Of a stretch of 64,000 bases of DNA, positions 44,842-52,079 are shown in pieces. Both the position numbers and the translations under genes were made by a program. How positions within the stretch are numbered: the first letter of the stretch is position 1; every line of letters begins with the position of its first letter. This DNA is from JALZOC01 sp035758845 (GTDB lineage Bacteria > Acidobacteriota > Vicinamibacteria > Vicinamibacterales > 2-12-FULL-66-21), in the NCBI GenBank assembly GCA_035758845.1, contig DASTVZ010000012.1, positions 38,039 through 102,038 of the forward strand, given 5' to 3'. The notes under the pieces are model-generated. The model was not told the origin of the DNA, searched no databases, and saw only the letters and a list, made by a program, of their open reading frames with translations.

Positions 44842-46101
44842 TTACACCTGCGGCAACGCCGCCGCCTGATCCCCCGATCGGAGGTACGCTTCGAAATCCT
44901 CGAGCGATCGCCCGATTTCGACCCTCGGCGCGACGCGCGGACCGGTCGTCTCCGCCGCGGTCTTGTAACCGTTCCCGGTAATGCACACCACGACCGACTC
45001 GTTCGATGGTATGACGCCCGCGCGGACCAGTTGGATCGCGCCTGCCAGTGTCGCACCGCCCGCCGGTTCGGTGAACACGCCTTCGGTCTCCGCCAAAAGC
45101 TCCATCGCCTGCAGAATTTCGTCGTCACTCGACGCCACACCAGTGCCGCCGGTTGATTTGACCGTCCGAACGACCTGGAAGCCGTCAGCAGGATTTCCGA
45201 TCGCAATCGACTTCGCAATCGTGGCCGGTTTTACCGGTTCAGGAAATTCGAGATCCTGCTGGAGCGCGCGCACGACCGGTGCGCATCCCGCCGCCTGAGC
45301 CGCATGAATCTTCGGCAACTCGCCATCGACGAGGCCGATCTCACGCAACTCGCGGAAGCCGCGAAGGATGCGCGGAAGCAGTGTTCCTCCCGCAACCGGC
45401 GAGACCAGATGCTGCGGAAATCGCCAGCCTAGTTGTTCGGCGACCTCGAATCCTACGGTCTTGGCCCCTTCGGCGTAGTAACTCCGCAGGTTGATGTTTG
45501 CGAATCCCCATCCGAGCCTGTCCGCGATCTGCGTACAGAGCCGGTTCACATCGTCGTAGTTTCCGCGCACGCCGATGAGATGTGGCCGGAAGACGGCGGA
45601 ACCGAGCACCTTGCCAAGTTCGAGGTCGTGGGGAATGAAAACGTAGCACTCGAGACCAAGTCGGGCGGCATGCGCCGAGACGCTGTTGCCGAGATTACCA
45701 GTGGAAGCGCAACCAAACACGGTGAATCCGAGTTCCACCGCGCGCGTCGCAGCCATCGACACAACGCGATCCTTGTAGGACAGCGTCGGATGATTCACCG
45801 AATCATCTTTGATATACAGCTCCTGCAATCCAAGCCGCTTCGCCAGCCGATCCGCGCGAATGAGCGGCGTGTACCCCGAATGAAACCCGGTTCGCGGCTC
45901 GCCGGTGATCGGCAGCAGCTCCTTGAAGCGCCACACGTTCCTGGCGCGCCGCTCGATGAGATCGCGCGTCACGGCACCACGAACGGCATCGTAATCGTAG
46001 GCAACCTCCAGCGGGCCGAGACACTGATCGCAGACCCACAGTGCTTCGGCGGGGAACTTCGTCCCGCACAAGTGGCACTGCAGCCCTGTCATGAACGTCA
46101 T
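44842..46101 (-). CDS. Threonine synthase-like PLP enzyme in the cysteine-controlled operon
   Basis: 419 residues: N-terminal zinc ribbon (CHLCG..CDQC), PLP lysine in NHPTLSYKDRVVS, phosphate cup-like CASTGNLGNSV, and ITGNGYKTA near the end. It is a fold-type II enzyme of the ThrC family, which converts O-phosphohomoserine to threonine; cysteine synthases share the fold. A second, more orthodox ThrC lies at 50682-52007. Sitting between thrB and the carrier-E1-rhodanese gene under a Cys-codon leader, it could be threonine synthase or a thiol-adding enzyme on a phospho-amino acid. It is coupled to thrB by ATGA. Confidence 0.82.
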   Translation of the reverse strand: MTFMTGLQCHLCGTKFPAEALWVCDQCLGPLEVAYDYDAVRGAVTRDLIERRARNVWRFKELLPITGEPRTGFHSGYTPLIRADRLAKRLGLQELYIKDDSVNHPTLSYKDRVVSMAATRAVELGFTVFGCASTGNLGNSVSAHAARLGLECYVFIPHDLELGKVLGSAVFRPHLIGVRGNYDDVNRLCTQIADRLGWGFANINLRSYYAEGAKTVGFEVAEQLGWRFPQHLVSPVAGGTLLPRILRGFRELREIGLVDGELPKIHAAQAAGCAPVVRALQQDLEFPEPVKPATIAKSIAIGNPADGFQVVRTVKSTGGTGVASSDDEILQAMELLAETEGVFTEPAGGATLAGAIQLVRAGVIPSNESVVVCITGNGYKTAAETTGPRVAPRVEIGRSLEDFEAYLRSGDQAAALPQV

Positions 46102-47042
46102 GCGTGACCTTTCCGATGCACTCGCACGGTTCGCACCGTGCAGGCTATCCGTTCCTTTCGATACGCCTCGCGAAGCATTCGTTCAGCTGCCGTGGTCCTG
46201 CCGGTTGTAAACGCCGCAATCGACGGCCCAGCCCCGCTCAGGCAGAACCCGATCACATCAGGATGCCGCACACTGAGCACTCGACGCAAACCCGGCACAA
46301 GCCGCTCGCGATACGGCTGATGCACGCGATCCCCGAGCGCCTCCCGAAAACCCTCGACGTTGCCGGTGCCGAGCGACCCCAACAGCAATGCGAGATGCTG
46401 CAGATTGAACACCGCATCGGGAAGCGGTAGTCGCCGCGGCAACACTCGGCGCGAAACTGACGTCCGCAACTCCGCATCGGGCGTCGCGACGACGATTCGC
46501 CATTTCGCGGGCCATGGCCATTGTGTCACGGCTATGGACCCGTCGTTCGCAACGCAACAACTCGTAAATCCGCCGAAGAGCGCCGGCGCCGCGTTATCCG
46601 GGTGCCCTTCAATCTCGGTCGCCAAACGCAGGATGTCGTCGGCGGGCCGTCGTCCGTTGACCAGCTCGCCGAGTCGTAGACCGGCAATGGCGGCCGCCGC
46701 GCTGCTGCCAAGCCCGCTTCGAAGTGGAATTTCGCTCTTTACATCCACGACGAGCGACGGAGTCCGAGCCCGCGTCCGCGACGACGGAAAGTTCCGAAAC
46801 GCCTCTTCGATTCGATTCGGACCACCGAGGGGTCCATTCGCGAAGCGGCACTCGAGCCGGCCGCGCCCGTCAGCGATCACTGCCGCGACCCGCACTCGAA
46901 GATACAAACTGACGGCAACGCCAAGCGTGTCGAATCCGGGGCCAAGATTGGAGATCGACGCGGGAACGACGATCTCCTGTCCTGTCGCGCCGTCGCTCCG
47001 GCGAGAACGGAGCGCAGGCGCACCCGGTCCTACGCGCTGCAT
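46098..47042 (-). CDS. thrB: Homoserine kinase
   Basis: 314 residues, GHMP kinase: N-terminal VPASISNLGPGFDTLGVAV, ATP loop IPLRSGLGSSAAAAIAGL, C-terminal GFCLSGAGPSIAAF. It makes O-phosphohomoserine from homoserine. It overlaps the sulfite reductase gene by 13 bp and the ThrC-like gene by 4 bp. It is the only homoserine kinase in the window, although hom and the other thrC are in a different operon. Confidence 0.93.
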   Translation of the reverse strand: MQRVGPGAPALRSRRSDGATGQEIVVPASISNLGPGFDTLGVAVSLYLRVRVAAVIADGRGRLECRFANGPLGGPNRIEEAFRNFPSSRTRARTPSLVVDVKSEIPLRSGLGSSAAAAIAGLRLGELVNGRRPADDILRLATEIEGHPDNAAPALFGGFTSCCVANDGSIAVTQWPWPAKWRIVVATPDAELRTSVSRRVLPRRLPLPDAVFNLQHLALLLGSLGTGNVEGFREALGDRVHQPYRERLVPGLRRVLSVRHPDVIGFCLSGAGPSIAAFTTGRTTAAERMLREAYRKERIACTVRTVRVHRKGHA

Positions 47043-48880
47043 TCGCCGTCCATGACCTCCGGGTTGAACGCATGATCCTCGCCGGGATCGATAAAGTCGG
47101 CCGGCAGGGCATCCTCAGGCGTCATCTGCTCGAGATCCGCAAGCGCCGCGCGGGCCCGTGCCGTATCGACGCGCTGGAAGAATGCGGGGGCCGTCTCACC
47201 GGTGTTGTGCTCATCCTGATAGAGACGCAGCAATCGCTCGACCGCTTCAGGGACGCGACGGGCAGGTATCTTCGCCGTCAGCCGTCCAAAGCTCGCCGCC
47301 TGCTGACCAGCGCCGCCGCCGAGCATCACGAAGTACTGCGGCACGACACGATCGCCAAGTTTTCGGATGCTCCCCTGGAATCCAATCGTCGCAATGTGAT
47401 GCTGCCCGCACCCGTTCGGACATCCGCTGATCTTGATCTTTGCCTCCGACGCTTCGCGCAACAGCTTCGCCGGCTGCCTCTCCAAGTTGTCGCCGATCAA
47501 TCGCGCGAGGCCTCGCGATTGCGTGACCGCGAGACGGCATGATTCCGCCCCCGGGCAACTCGTCACATCGGTGATTGTGCTCGCACCCGAGAGACCGAGG
47601 CCAGCCGCGGCAAGCCGGCGATACAGACCGGGCACCTGTCCGCTTCGCACCCAGCGCATCACCACATTCTGATCGACGGTCACCCGCACCATGCCGTCGC
47701 TATACGCTCTCGAGAGCAGCGCCAGCGCGCGCATCTGCCCGGCGGTGATGTCGCCGAGCACGAGCGACACGATCACCTCGCAGTACTCTCCCTGCTTCTG
47801 CGGCCGCAGATTCGTCTGCAGCCATTCCGTCCGCTCACGTCCGGGGCTGCCGTCGGTCGGGTGAACCTCCGGGACGATGCCTGGCCCTTTCACGGGACCA
47901 GCAGTCACGAGCGCCGTGATGTCAGCAATCGCAGGTTGCGGCAGCCGCTCGCCGTCGGGCGGCCCCTCAACTGGCGGATGCTCAGGATCGAACGGCAACT
48001 CCGCGCCACCGTTCGCGCGCAAATCCTCGAGCTCATGATGGAACGCCGCGTGCCATGCGTCCCACCCCATCGACTTGACGAGGAACTTCAGCCGGTTGCG
48101 TTGCTTGTGCTCGTAGTCGCCATGTTTATGGAACACGCGCAGCACTGCTTCCGCGACCATCAAAATGTCGCAGGCGGGCAGGAACTCGTACAGCGACGCG
48201 CCTGAGCGGCACATGATCGCGGTGCCGCCCGCGACCTGTACGCGGAACCCACGTCGACCGGAACCGTCCGGCGCCATCATGGCGCGCCATCCGATGTCGT
48301 TAATCGAGGTGACGGCGTGGTCCTCGGACGCGCAGCCTTCGAATCCAATCTTGAATTTCCGCGGCAGCACGGAGCTGAGTGGATGACGCAGTAAATACCG
48401 CGACATAGCTTCGGCGTAGGGTGTGACGTCGAACACTTCGTCGCGGGCAACGCCGGCGTGTGGACAGGCCGTGATGTTTCGCACCGAGTTCCCGCACGCC
48501 TCGCGCGTCGTCAGGCCAGCCTCGGCGAGATGGCGCATCGCCGGCTCGGCATCGTGCAGGCGCACAAAGTGCAGCTGCATGTTCTGCCGTGTGGATATGT
48601 GACCGAATCCGCGCGAGTAGCGCTCCGCCACATCAGCGAGCGCTTCCAGCTGCGAGGCGTCGAGCACGCCTTGCGGGATCTTGACGCGCAACATCTGCGC
48701 GTCCATGTCCTGCCGCTGCCCGTACGTGCCGCGGAGCAACCGGAACTTCCGCCACTCCTCGGGAGAGATCTCGCCGCGCTCGAACTTGTCGAGCATCTGT
48801 ACGAACGAATCGATGTCCGCCGTGTCAGCGAAAGTCAGCCGACTGCGGCCGTACGTGCGGGGGTCGTCTAAAACAGCCAT
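47030..48880 (-). CDS. Ferredoxin-dependent sulfite (or nitrite) reductase, siroheme-Fe4S4
   Basis: 616 residues with two NIR/SIR repeats. Cluster ligands are visible as TSCPGAESCRLAV and SGCPNGCGQHH (C-x5-C ... C-x3-C). FGHISTRQNMQLHFV in the N-terminal half is also typical. The family includes assimilatory sulfite and nitrite reductases. The cysteine-rich leader peptide, siroheme genes and sulfur-carrier gene in the same operon favour sulfite reduction to sulfide. The gene follows cobA by 5 bp. Confidence 0.88.
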   Translation of the reverse strand: MAVLDDPRTYGRSRLTFADTADIDSFVQMLDKFERGEISPEEWRKFRLLRGTYGQRQDMDAQMLRVKIPQGVLDASQLEALADVAERYSRGFGHISTRQNMQLHFVRLHDAEPAMRHLAEAGLTTREACGNSVRNITACPHAGVARDEVFDVTPYAEAMSRYLLRHPLSSVLPRKFKIGFEGCASEDHAVTSINDIGWRAMMAPDGSGRRGFRVQVAGGTAIMCRSGASLYEFLPACDILMVAEAVLRVFHKHGDYEHKQRNRLKFLVKSMGWDAWHAAFHHELEDLRANGGAELPFDPEHPPVEGPPDGERLPQPAIADITALVTAGPVKGPGIVPEVHPTDGSPGRERTEWLQTNLRPQKQGEYCEVIVSLVLGDITAGQMRALALLSRAYSDGMVRVTVDQNVVMRWVRSGQVPGLYRRLAAAGLGLSGASTITDVTSCPGAESCRLAVTQSRGLARLIGDNLERQPAKLLREASEAKIKISGCPNGCGQHHIATIGFQGSIRKLGDRVVPQYFVMLGGGAGQQAASFGRLTAKIPARRVPEAVERLLRLYQDEHNTGETAPAFFQRVDTARARAALADLEQMTPEDALPADFIDPGEDHAFNPEVMDGECSA

Positions 48881-48885
48881 TGCTC

Positions 48886-49656
48886 TTATCCCAGCAACGC
48901 AGACGTACGAGCGGAGGTCTGCTCGCGCTCCTGCGCCGCGATGATTACGGCGAGCGCGGTCACAGCGCCCACCACGATGATGCCCGGCAGATTCTCCTGA
49001 TCTTCGATTGCCGCCGAATGGATCGCGTCGAGCGTGCCGTGCCAGGACTGCTCACCCTCGTGAGAGATCCCAATCAGCACCGCAGCCGGGGTATTCGGCG
49101 CCCATCCGGCAGCGAGCAACTCGTTGGCAATTGCCGCACGGTTTGCCATTCCCATCAATACGACGACCGTCGCGCTCGCCGGCGCGAGCGAACGCAGAAC
49201 CGGCGCATACGCCGATTCTGCATGTCCCGAGACGACAACAAAGCCCGACGCGAGGCCGCGATGTGTCACTGGGATTCCGGCGAGCAGCGGGGCCGCTATG
49301 GCGCTGGAGATCCCGGGAACGATCTCGCATTCAATCCCGGCGGCAGCCAGCGCGAGTGCTTCTTCCCCGCCGCGCCCGAACACAAACGGATCGCCGCATT
49401 TCAAGCGGACGACCTGATGACCGCGGCGCGCTTCGCGGATCATCAGCCGGTTGATCGCATCCTGCGTGATCGCGGGACGGCCGGCCCGCTTACCGACGAA
49501 AAACCGCCGCGCGCGCGGTGCGAACTGCAGCGTGTCGGAATCGATTAACGCATCATAGAGCACCAGATCCGCCTTTTCGAGGCGCCTGATCGCCCTGAGC
49601 GTCAGAAGTTCGGGATCTCCCGGACCGGCGCCGACGAGTGATACGCGTCCTGTCAT
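48886..49656 (-). CDS. cobA: Uroporphyrinogen-III C-methyltransferase
   Basis: 256 residues from the ATG at 49656, overlapping the upstream stop as ATGA. SUMT motifs VSLVGAGPGDPELLTLRA, KRAGRPAITQDAIN, VVRLKCGDPFVFGRGGEE and VPGISSAIAAPLLAGIPVTHRG are all present. It methylates uroporphyrinogen III twice to precorrin-2. With the dehydrogenase upstream it feeds siroheme to the sulfite reductase. Confidence 0.95.
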   Translation of the reverse strand: MTGRVSLVGAGPGDPELLTLRAIRRLEKADLVLYDALIDSDTLQFAPRARRFFVGKRAGRPAITQDAINRLMIREARRGHQVVRLKCGDPFVFGRGGEEALALAAAGIECEIVPGISSAIAAPLLAGIPVTHRGLASGFVVVSGHAESAYAPVLRSLAPASATVVVLMGMANRAAIANELLAAGWAPNTPAAVLIGISHEGEQSWHGTLDAIHSAAIEDQENLPGIIVVGAVTALAVIIAAQEREQTSARTSALLG

Positions 49657-50264
49657 TGCACGAACTCCGGATCGCGACCTGTCGTTCGATCGCGATCGTG
49701 CGATGACGCGCGTGACTCGTACAGCGCATTCAGTGCGTCGAGAAGTTGCGGACGCCGCGCGGCCATCGGAACACCTCGAGCCCGCCATGACTCGCGAATC
49801 TCGCGTGCACGTGCGTTCCACTGACTCAGCGTCAGATCATCGGGGAGCATGTAATCGATCGCTTCGCGAAGAAGACCCGCGAGTGCCGGTGCTGCGCCGT
49901 CGGTGGAGATGGCCAGCGTTACACCGGGACGTCTGACGACGCCCCCGAGATAGACCGTCGCGTTGGAGGGATCGTCGACCGCATTGACGAACACCTGACG
50001 CCGTTCCGCTTCGTGCGCAACAGATCGGTTGACGTCGGACGGAGCCGCCGCGACGACGAACCATGCCCCATCAAGGTCAGTCGGCTCGAACGCCCTCTGA
50101 ATGATGTCGACGCCGGCGGCTCGGATCGCATTGCACACGTCGGGCGCGACGACCACGACGTGGGCGCCTGCTGCCTGGAGGGCGGCGAGCTTCGATGCGG
50201 CAACCGGCCCACCGCCGACCACCACCACGCGACGACCCTGGAGCTTCAGGAACGCGGGAAACAA
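49653..50264 (-). CDS. Precorrin-2 dehydrogenase/siroheme synthase (CysG N-domain, Met8-like)
   Basis: 203 residues starting from a TTG at 50264 (MFPAFLKLQGRRVVVVGGGPVAASK). No ATG is in frame; an AAGGAG lies about 20 bases upstream. The Rossmann motif VVVVGGGPVA, NAVDDPSNATVYLGGVVRR and LTLAISTDGAAPALAG are typical of SirC/Met8. Met8-type enzymes both oxidise precorrin-2 and insert iron, and no separate ferrochelatase is seen. First structural gene of the cysteine-leader operon. Confidence 0.9.
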   Translation of the reverse strand: MFPAFLKLQGRRVVVVGGGPVAASKLAALQAAGAHVVVVAPDVCNAIRAAGVDIIQRAFEPTDLDGAWFVVAAAPSDVNRSVAHEAERRQVFVNAVDDPSNATVYLGGVVRRPGVTLAISTDGAAPALAGLLREAIDYMLPDDLTLSQWNARAREIRESWRARGVPMAARRPQLLDALNALYESRASSHDRDRTTGRDPEFVQ

Positions 50265-50291
50265 CGCGATGACGACATCTCCTTTTCTCGA

Positions 50292-50377
50292 CTTGGTCCG
50301 TGTTAATCCGTGGCTTGGTCCGTGTTCTTCCGTGTTAATCCGTGGCTTGGTCCGTGTTCTTCCGGGTTAATCCGTGG
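50292..50377 (-). repeat. TCCGTGTTAATCCGTGG tandem repeat between leader terminator and siroheme gene
   Basis: Two 32-bp units (50314-50345 and 50346-50377, one mismatch) preceded by a 22-bp partial unit (50292-50313). Unit content CTTGGTCCGTGTTCTTCCGTG. Related by complement to 42416-42475. It lies in the untranslated leader between the attenuator and the first gene. Confidence 0.75.
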
Positions 50378-50380
50378 CTT

Positions 50381-50419
50381 AAATAAAAAAGCCCGGAAGG
50401 CTTTGGCCTCCCGGGCTTC
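50381..50419 (-). terminator. Attenuator terminator of the cysteine-controlled operon
   Basis: On the minus strand, AAGCCCGGGAGGC (50418-50406), loop CAAA, GCCTTCCGGGCTT (50401-50389): a 13-bp stem with one G-U pair, then TTTTATTT. It lies about 40 bases after the Cys leader stop and 120 bases before the first structural gene, where only conditional termination would make sense. Its 5' arm can instead pair with 50486-50480 (GGGCTTC with GAAGCCC at 50419-50413). Confidence 0.85.
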
Positions 50420-50456
50420 GGTTACATCTCGTTGCGCTGGATGTTGTTTCAGGACA

Positions 50457-50540
50457 TCAACGCGTGGACCGAAGGCAGGGAAGCCCTACGAGCTGCATAC
50501 AGCAGCAACAAATACACGCGCAGGTATTCCCTGAAAACAT
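50457..50540 (-). CDS. Cysteine-run leader peptide (attenuator ORF)
   Basis: 27 codons from ATG 50540 to TGA 50457. The middle reads NTCACICCCCMQL, with seven cysteines in all, four consecutive (TGT TGC TGC TGT). Cys is normally about one residue in a hundred, so the run is highly unlikely by chance. Leader CAGGGAA (50533-50527) can pair with TTCCCTG (50482-50476), or TTTCAGG/CGCGTG with CACGCG/CCTGAAA; GGGCTTC (50486-50480) can pair with the terminator's 5' arm. Ribosome stalling at Cys codons would block the first pairing, favour the antiterminator and turn on the siroheme/sulfite-reductase operon. The ATG sits about 7 bases after the -10 box, so the message is probably leaderless. Confidence 0.85.
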   Translation of the reverse strand: MFSGNTCACICCCCMQLVGLPCLRSTR

Positions 50541-50547
50541 TCGGTCA

Positions 50548-50577
50548 GTTATAACGTTCACTCGTCCGTAAAGTCAA
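50548..50577 (-). promoter_or_regulatory. Promoter of the cysteine leader and sulfite-reduction operon
   Basis: TTGACT (50577-50572), 18-base spacer, TATAAC (50553-50548) on the minus strand. Predicted transcription start is at or within a base or two of the leader ATG at 50540. Confidence 0.75.
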
Positions 50578-50681
50578 GCCGGACGCCCGGATATGGCCGT
50601 TTCACGCGGGGATTGCGAGGTCCAACCTTGATCCGGGGGGCTTCGCCTCCAGCGGGCGCGCCCGTGGCGCGCCTTGCCGCA

Positions 50682-52007
50682 TCACGCCGGAATCGCGAGA
50701 TCGAGGCGGCGGCGGATCTGATCGTAATCGTTGGGCAGCTCAATAGGGCGATTGGCCTGAGTAGTGGCGATTCCGGGGAGCTTCCCGGCGTGATAATCGG
50801 CCTTGAAATCGGTGAATTTCAGGCCGCTTGCCGTCGAAATGACGACGACCCGCTCGTCCCGCTTGATTTCGCCACGCTTGGCCAGTTTGATGAGCGCGGC
50901 GAGGGCGACCCCCGTGTGCGGACATGCGAACATCCCGGTCCGGTCCGCTCGTGCGACCGCGTCGGCAAGCTCCTGTTCGCTCGCCTGCTCCACCAATCCG
51001 TTGCAGCGTTGAAGGGCGCCAATAGCTTTCTGGATTGAAACAGGATTCCCGATCTGTATGGCTGAGGCCATTGTCGGTTTCGCCACCACCGGCTCGAATC
51101 GCCAGCCGTTTCGTGACGCGAGATACAACGGGTTCGCCGCTTCCGCCTGAGCAGCGATCAGGCGTGGCACGCGCGCGACCAGACCCAGATCGCGCATCAT
51201 TTCGAATCCAGCGGCGAACGCGCCGATGTTTCCGAGGTTACCGCTCGGAACAACCACGACGTCCGGTACTTGCCAATCGAACTGTTGCGCAATCTCGATC
51301 GAGGCGGTCTTCTGTCCTTCGAGCCGCAGGCTGTTCATCGAGTTTGCCAGGTAAAGGCCTTCCTCTTCAGCCAGCTTCTTGATGATCGCCATGCAACCGT
51401 CGAAGTCCGTGTCGATCGACAGAACAGTCGCACCGTTGGCGAGCGGTTGAACAAGTTGCGCGACGGTGACCTTGCCTCGAGGAAGTACGACGATCGCTGG
51501 AATTCCTGCCGCCGCCGCGTACGCGGCGAGTGAGGCCGATGTGTCACCAGTGGATGCACAGCCGACGGCGCGGATCTGATGCCCGTTCGCGATCATCTGC
51601 CGCACCATCGAGACGAGCACCGTCATCCCGAGGTCCTTGAAGGAACCGGTATGCGAGTTGCCGCACAACTTCACCCAGACTTCTTCGATTCCGATGCCGC
51701 GTCCGAAAGCCTCGGCGAGGAAGAGATTCGTGCCCCCCTCATCCATCGAGACGACGTTGTTGTCGTCGATTTGCGGGCAGACCCATTCCTTCTTGCCCCA
51801 GACGCTGGACCCGTACGGCCATGTGGTTCGCTTGTAACGCTCGTCGAACAACCGCATCCACGCCGCGGCGCTCCGATCGCGTAGGGCTTCCAGATCGTGT
51901 GCGACCTCGAGCAGGCCTCCGCACGTCGGGCAGCGATAGATGATGGTGTCGAGCGCGTACGACCCCGGGCATCCGGCAATACAACGAAATGCAGCTCGGT
52001 AGCTCAT
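50682..52007 (-). CDS. thrC: Threonine synthase
   Basis: 441 residues: N-terminal zinc-ribbon-like part (CIAGCPGSYALDTIIYRCPTCGG), PLP lysine in NSHTGSFKDLGM, phosphate-binding CASTGDTSASL and VVPSGNLGNIGAFAAGFEM, STASGLKFTDFK at the end. It converts O-phosphohomoserine to threonine. It is downstream of hom with a 72-bp gap containing a hairpin. It is the more orthodox of two ThrC homologues here. The 140 bp between its stop and the cysteine promoter hold GC-rich palindromes (around 50651-50678) but no T-run. Confidence 0.92.
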   Translation of the reverse strand: MSYRAAFRCIAGCPGSYALDTIIYRCPTCGGLLEVAHDLEALRDRSAAAWMRLFDERYKRTTWPYGSSVWGKKEWVCPQIDDNNVVSMDEGGTNLFLAEAFGRGIGIEEVWVKLCGNSHTGSFKDLGMTVLVSMVRQMIANGHQIRAVGCASTGDTSASLAAYAAAAGIPAIVVLPRGKVTVAQLVQPLANGATVLSIDTDFDGCMAIIKKLAEEEGLYLANSMNSLRLEGQKTASIEIAQQFDWQVPDVVVVPSGNLGNIGAFAAGFEMMRDLGLVARVPRLIAAQAEAANPLYLASRNGWRFEPVVAKPTMASAIQIGNPVSIQKAIGALQRCNGLVEQASEQELADAVARADRTGMFACPHTGVALAALIKLAKRGEIKRDERVVVISTASGLKFTDFKADYHAGKLPGIATTQANRPIELPNDYDQIRRRLDLAIPA

Positions 52008-52045
52008 CTCAACCCTAATCGCTAGTCGCTGATTACTAATCTAGA

Positions 52046-52072
52046 AGGGTCAAAACTCCAGGGTTTGACCCT
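52046..52072. other. Hairpin in the hom-thrC gap
   Basis: AGGGTCAAA (52046-52054)/TTTGACCCT (52064-52072), a perfect 9-bp stem with a 9-base loop, directly after the hom stop. No T-run follows on the minus strand, so it is likely an mRNA-processing or stability element, not a terminator. Confidence 0.5.
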
Positions 52073-52079
52073 CTTTCAT

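Noticed and set aside
50420..50540. Rod-like folding of the region resembled a 6S RNA.
   Set aside because: The same bases encode a Cys-rich frame with a promoter, terminator and alternative pairings placed exactly for attenuation of the downstream operon, which explains the fold better.
50651..50678. GC-rich palindrome after the thrC stop as a terminator.
   Set aside because: No T-run follows on the minus strand; left as an unassigned hairpin.
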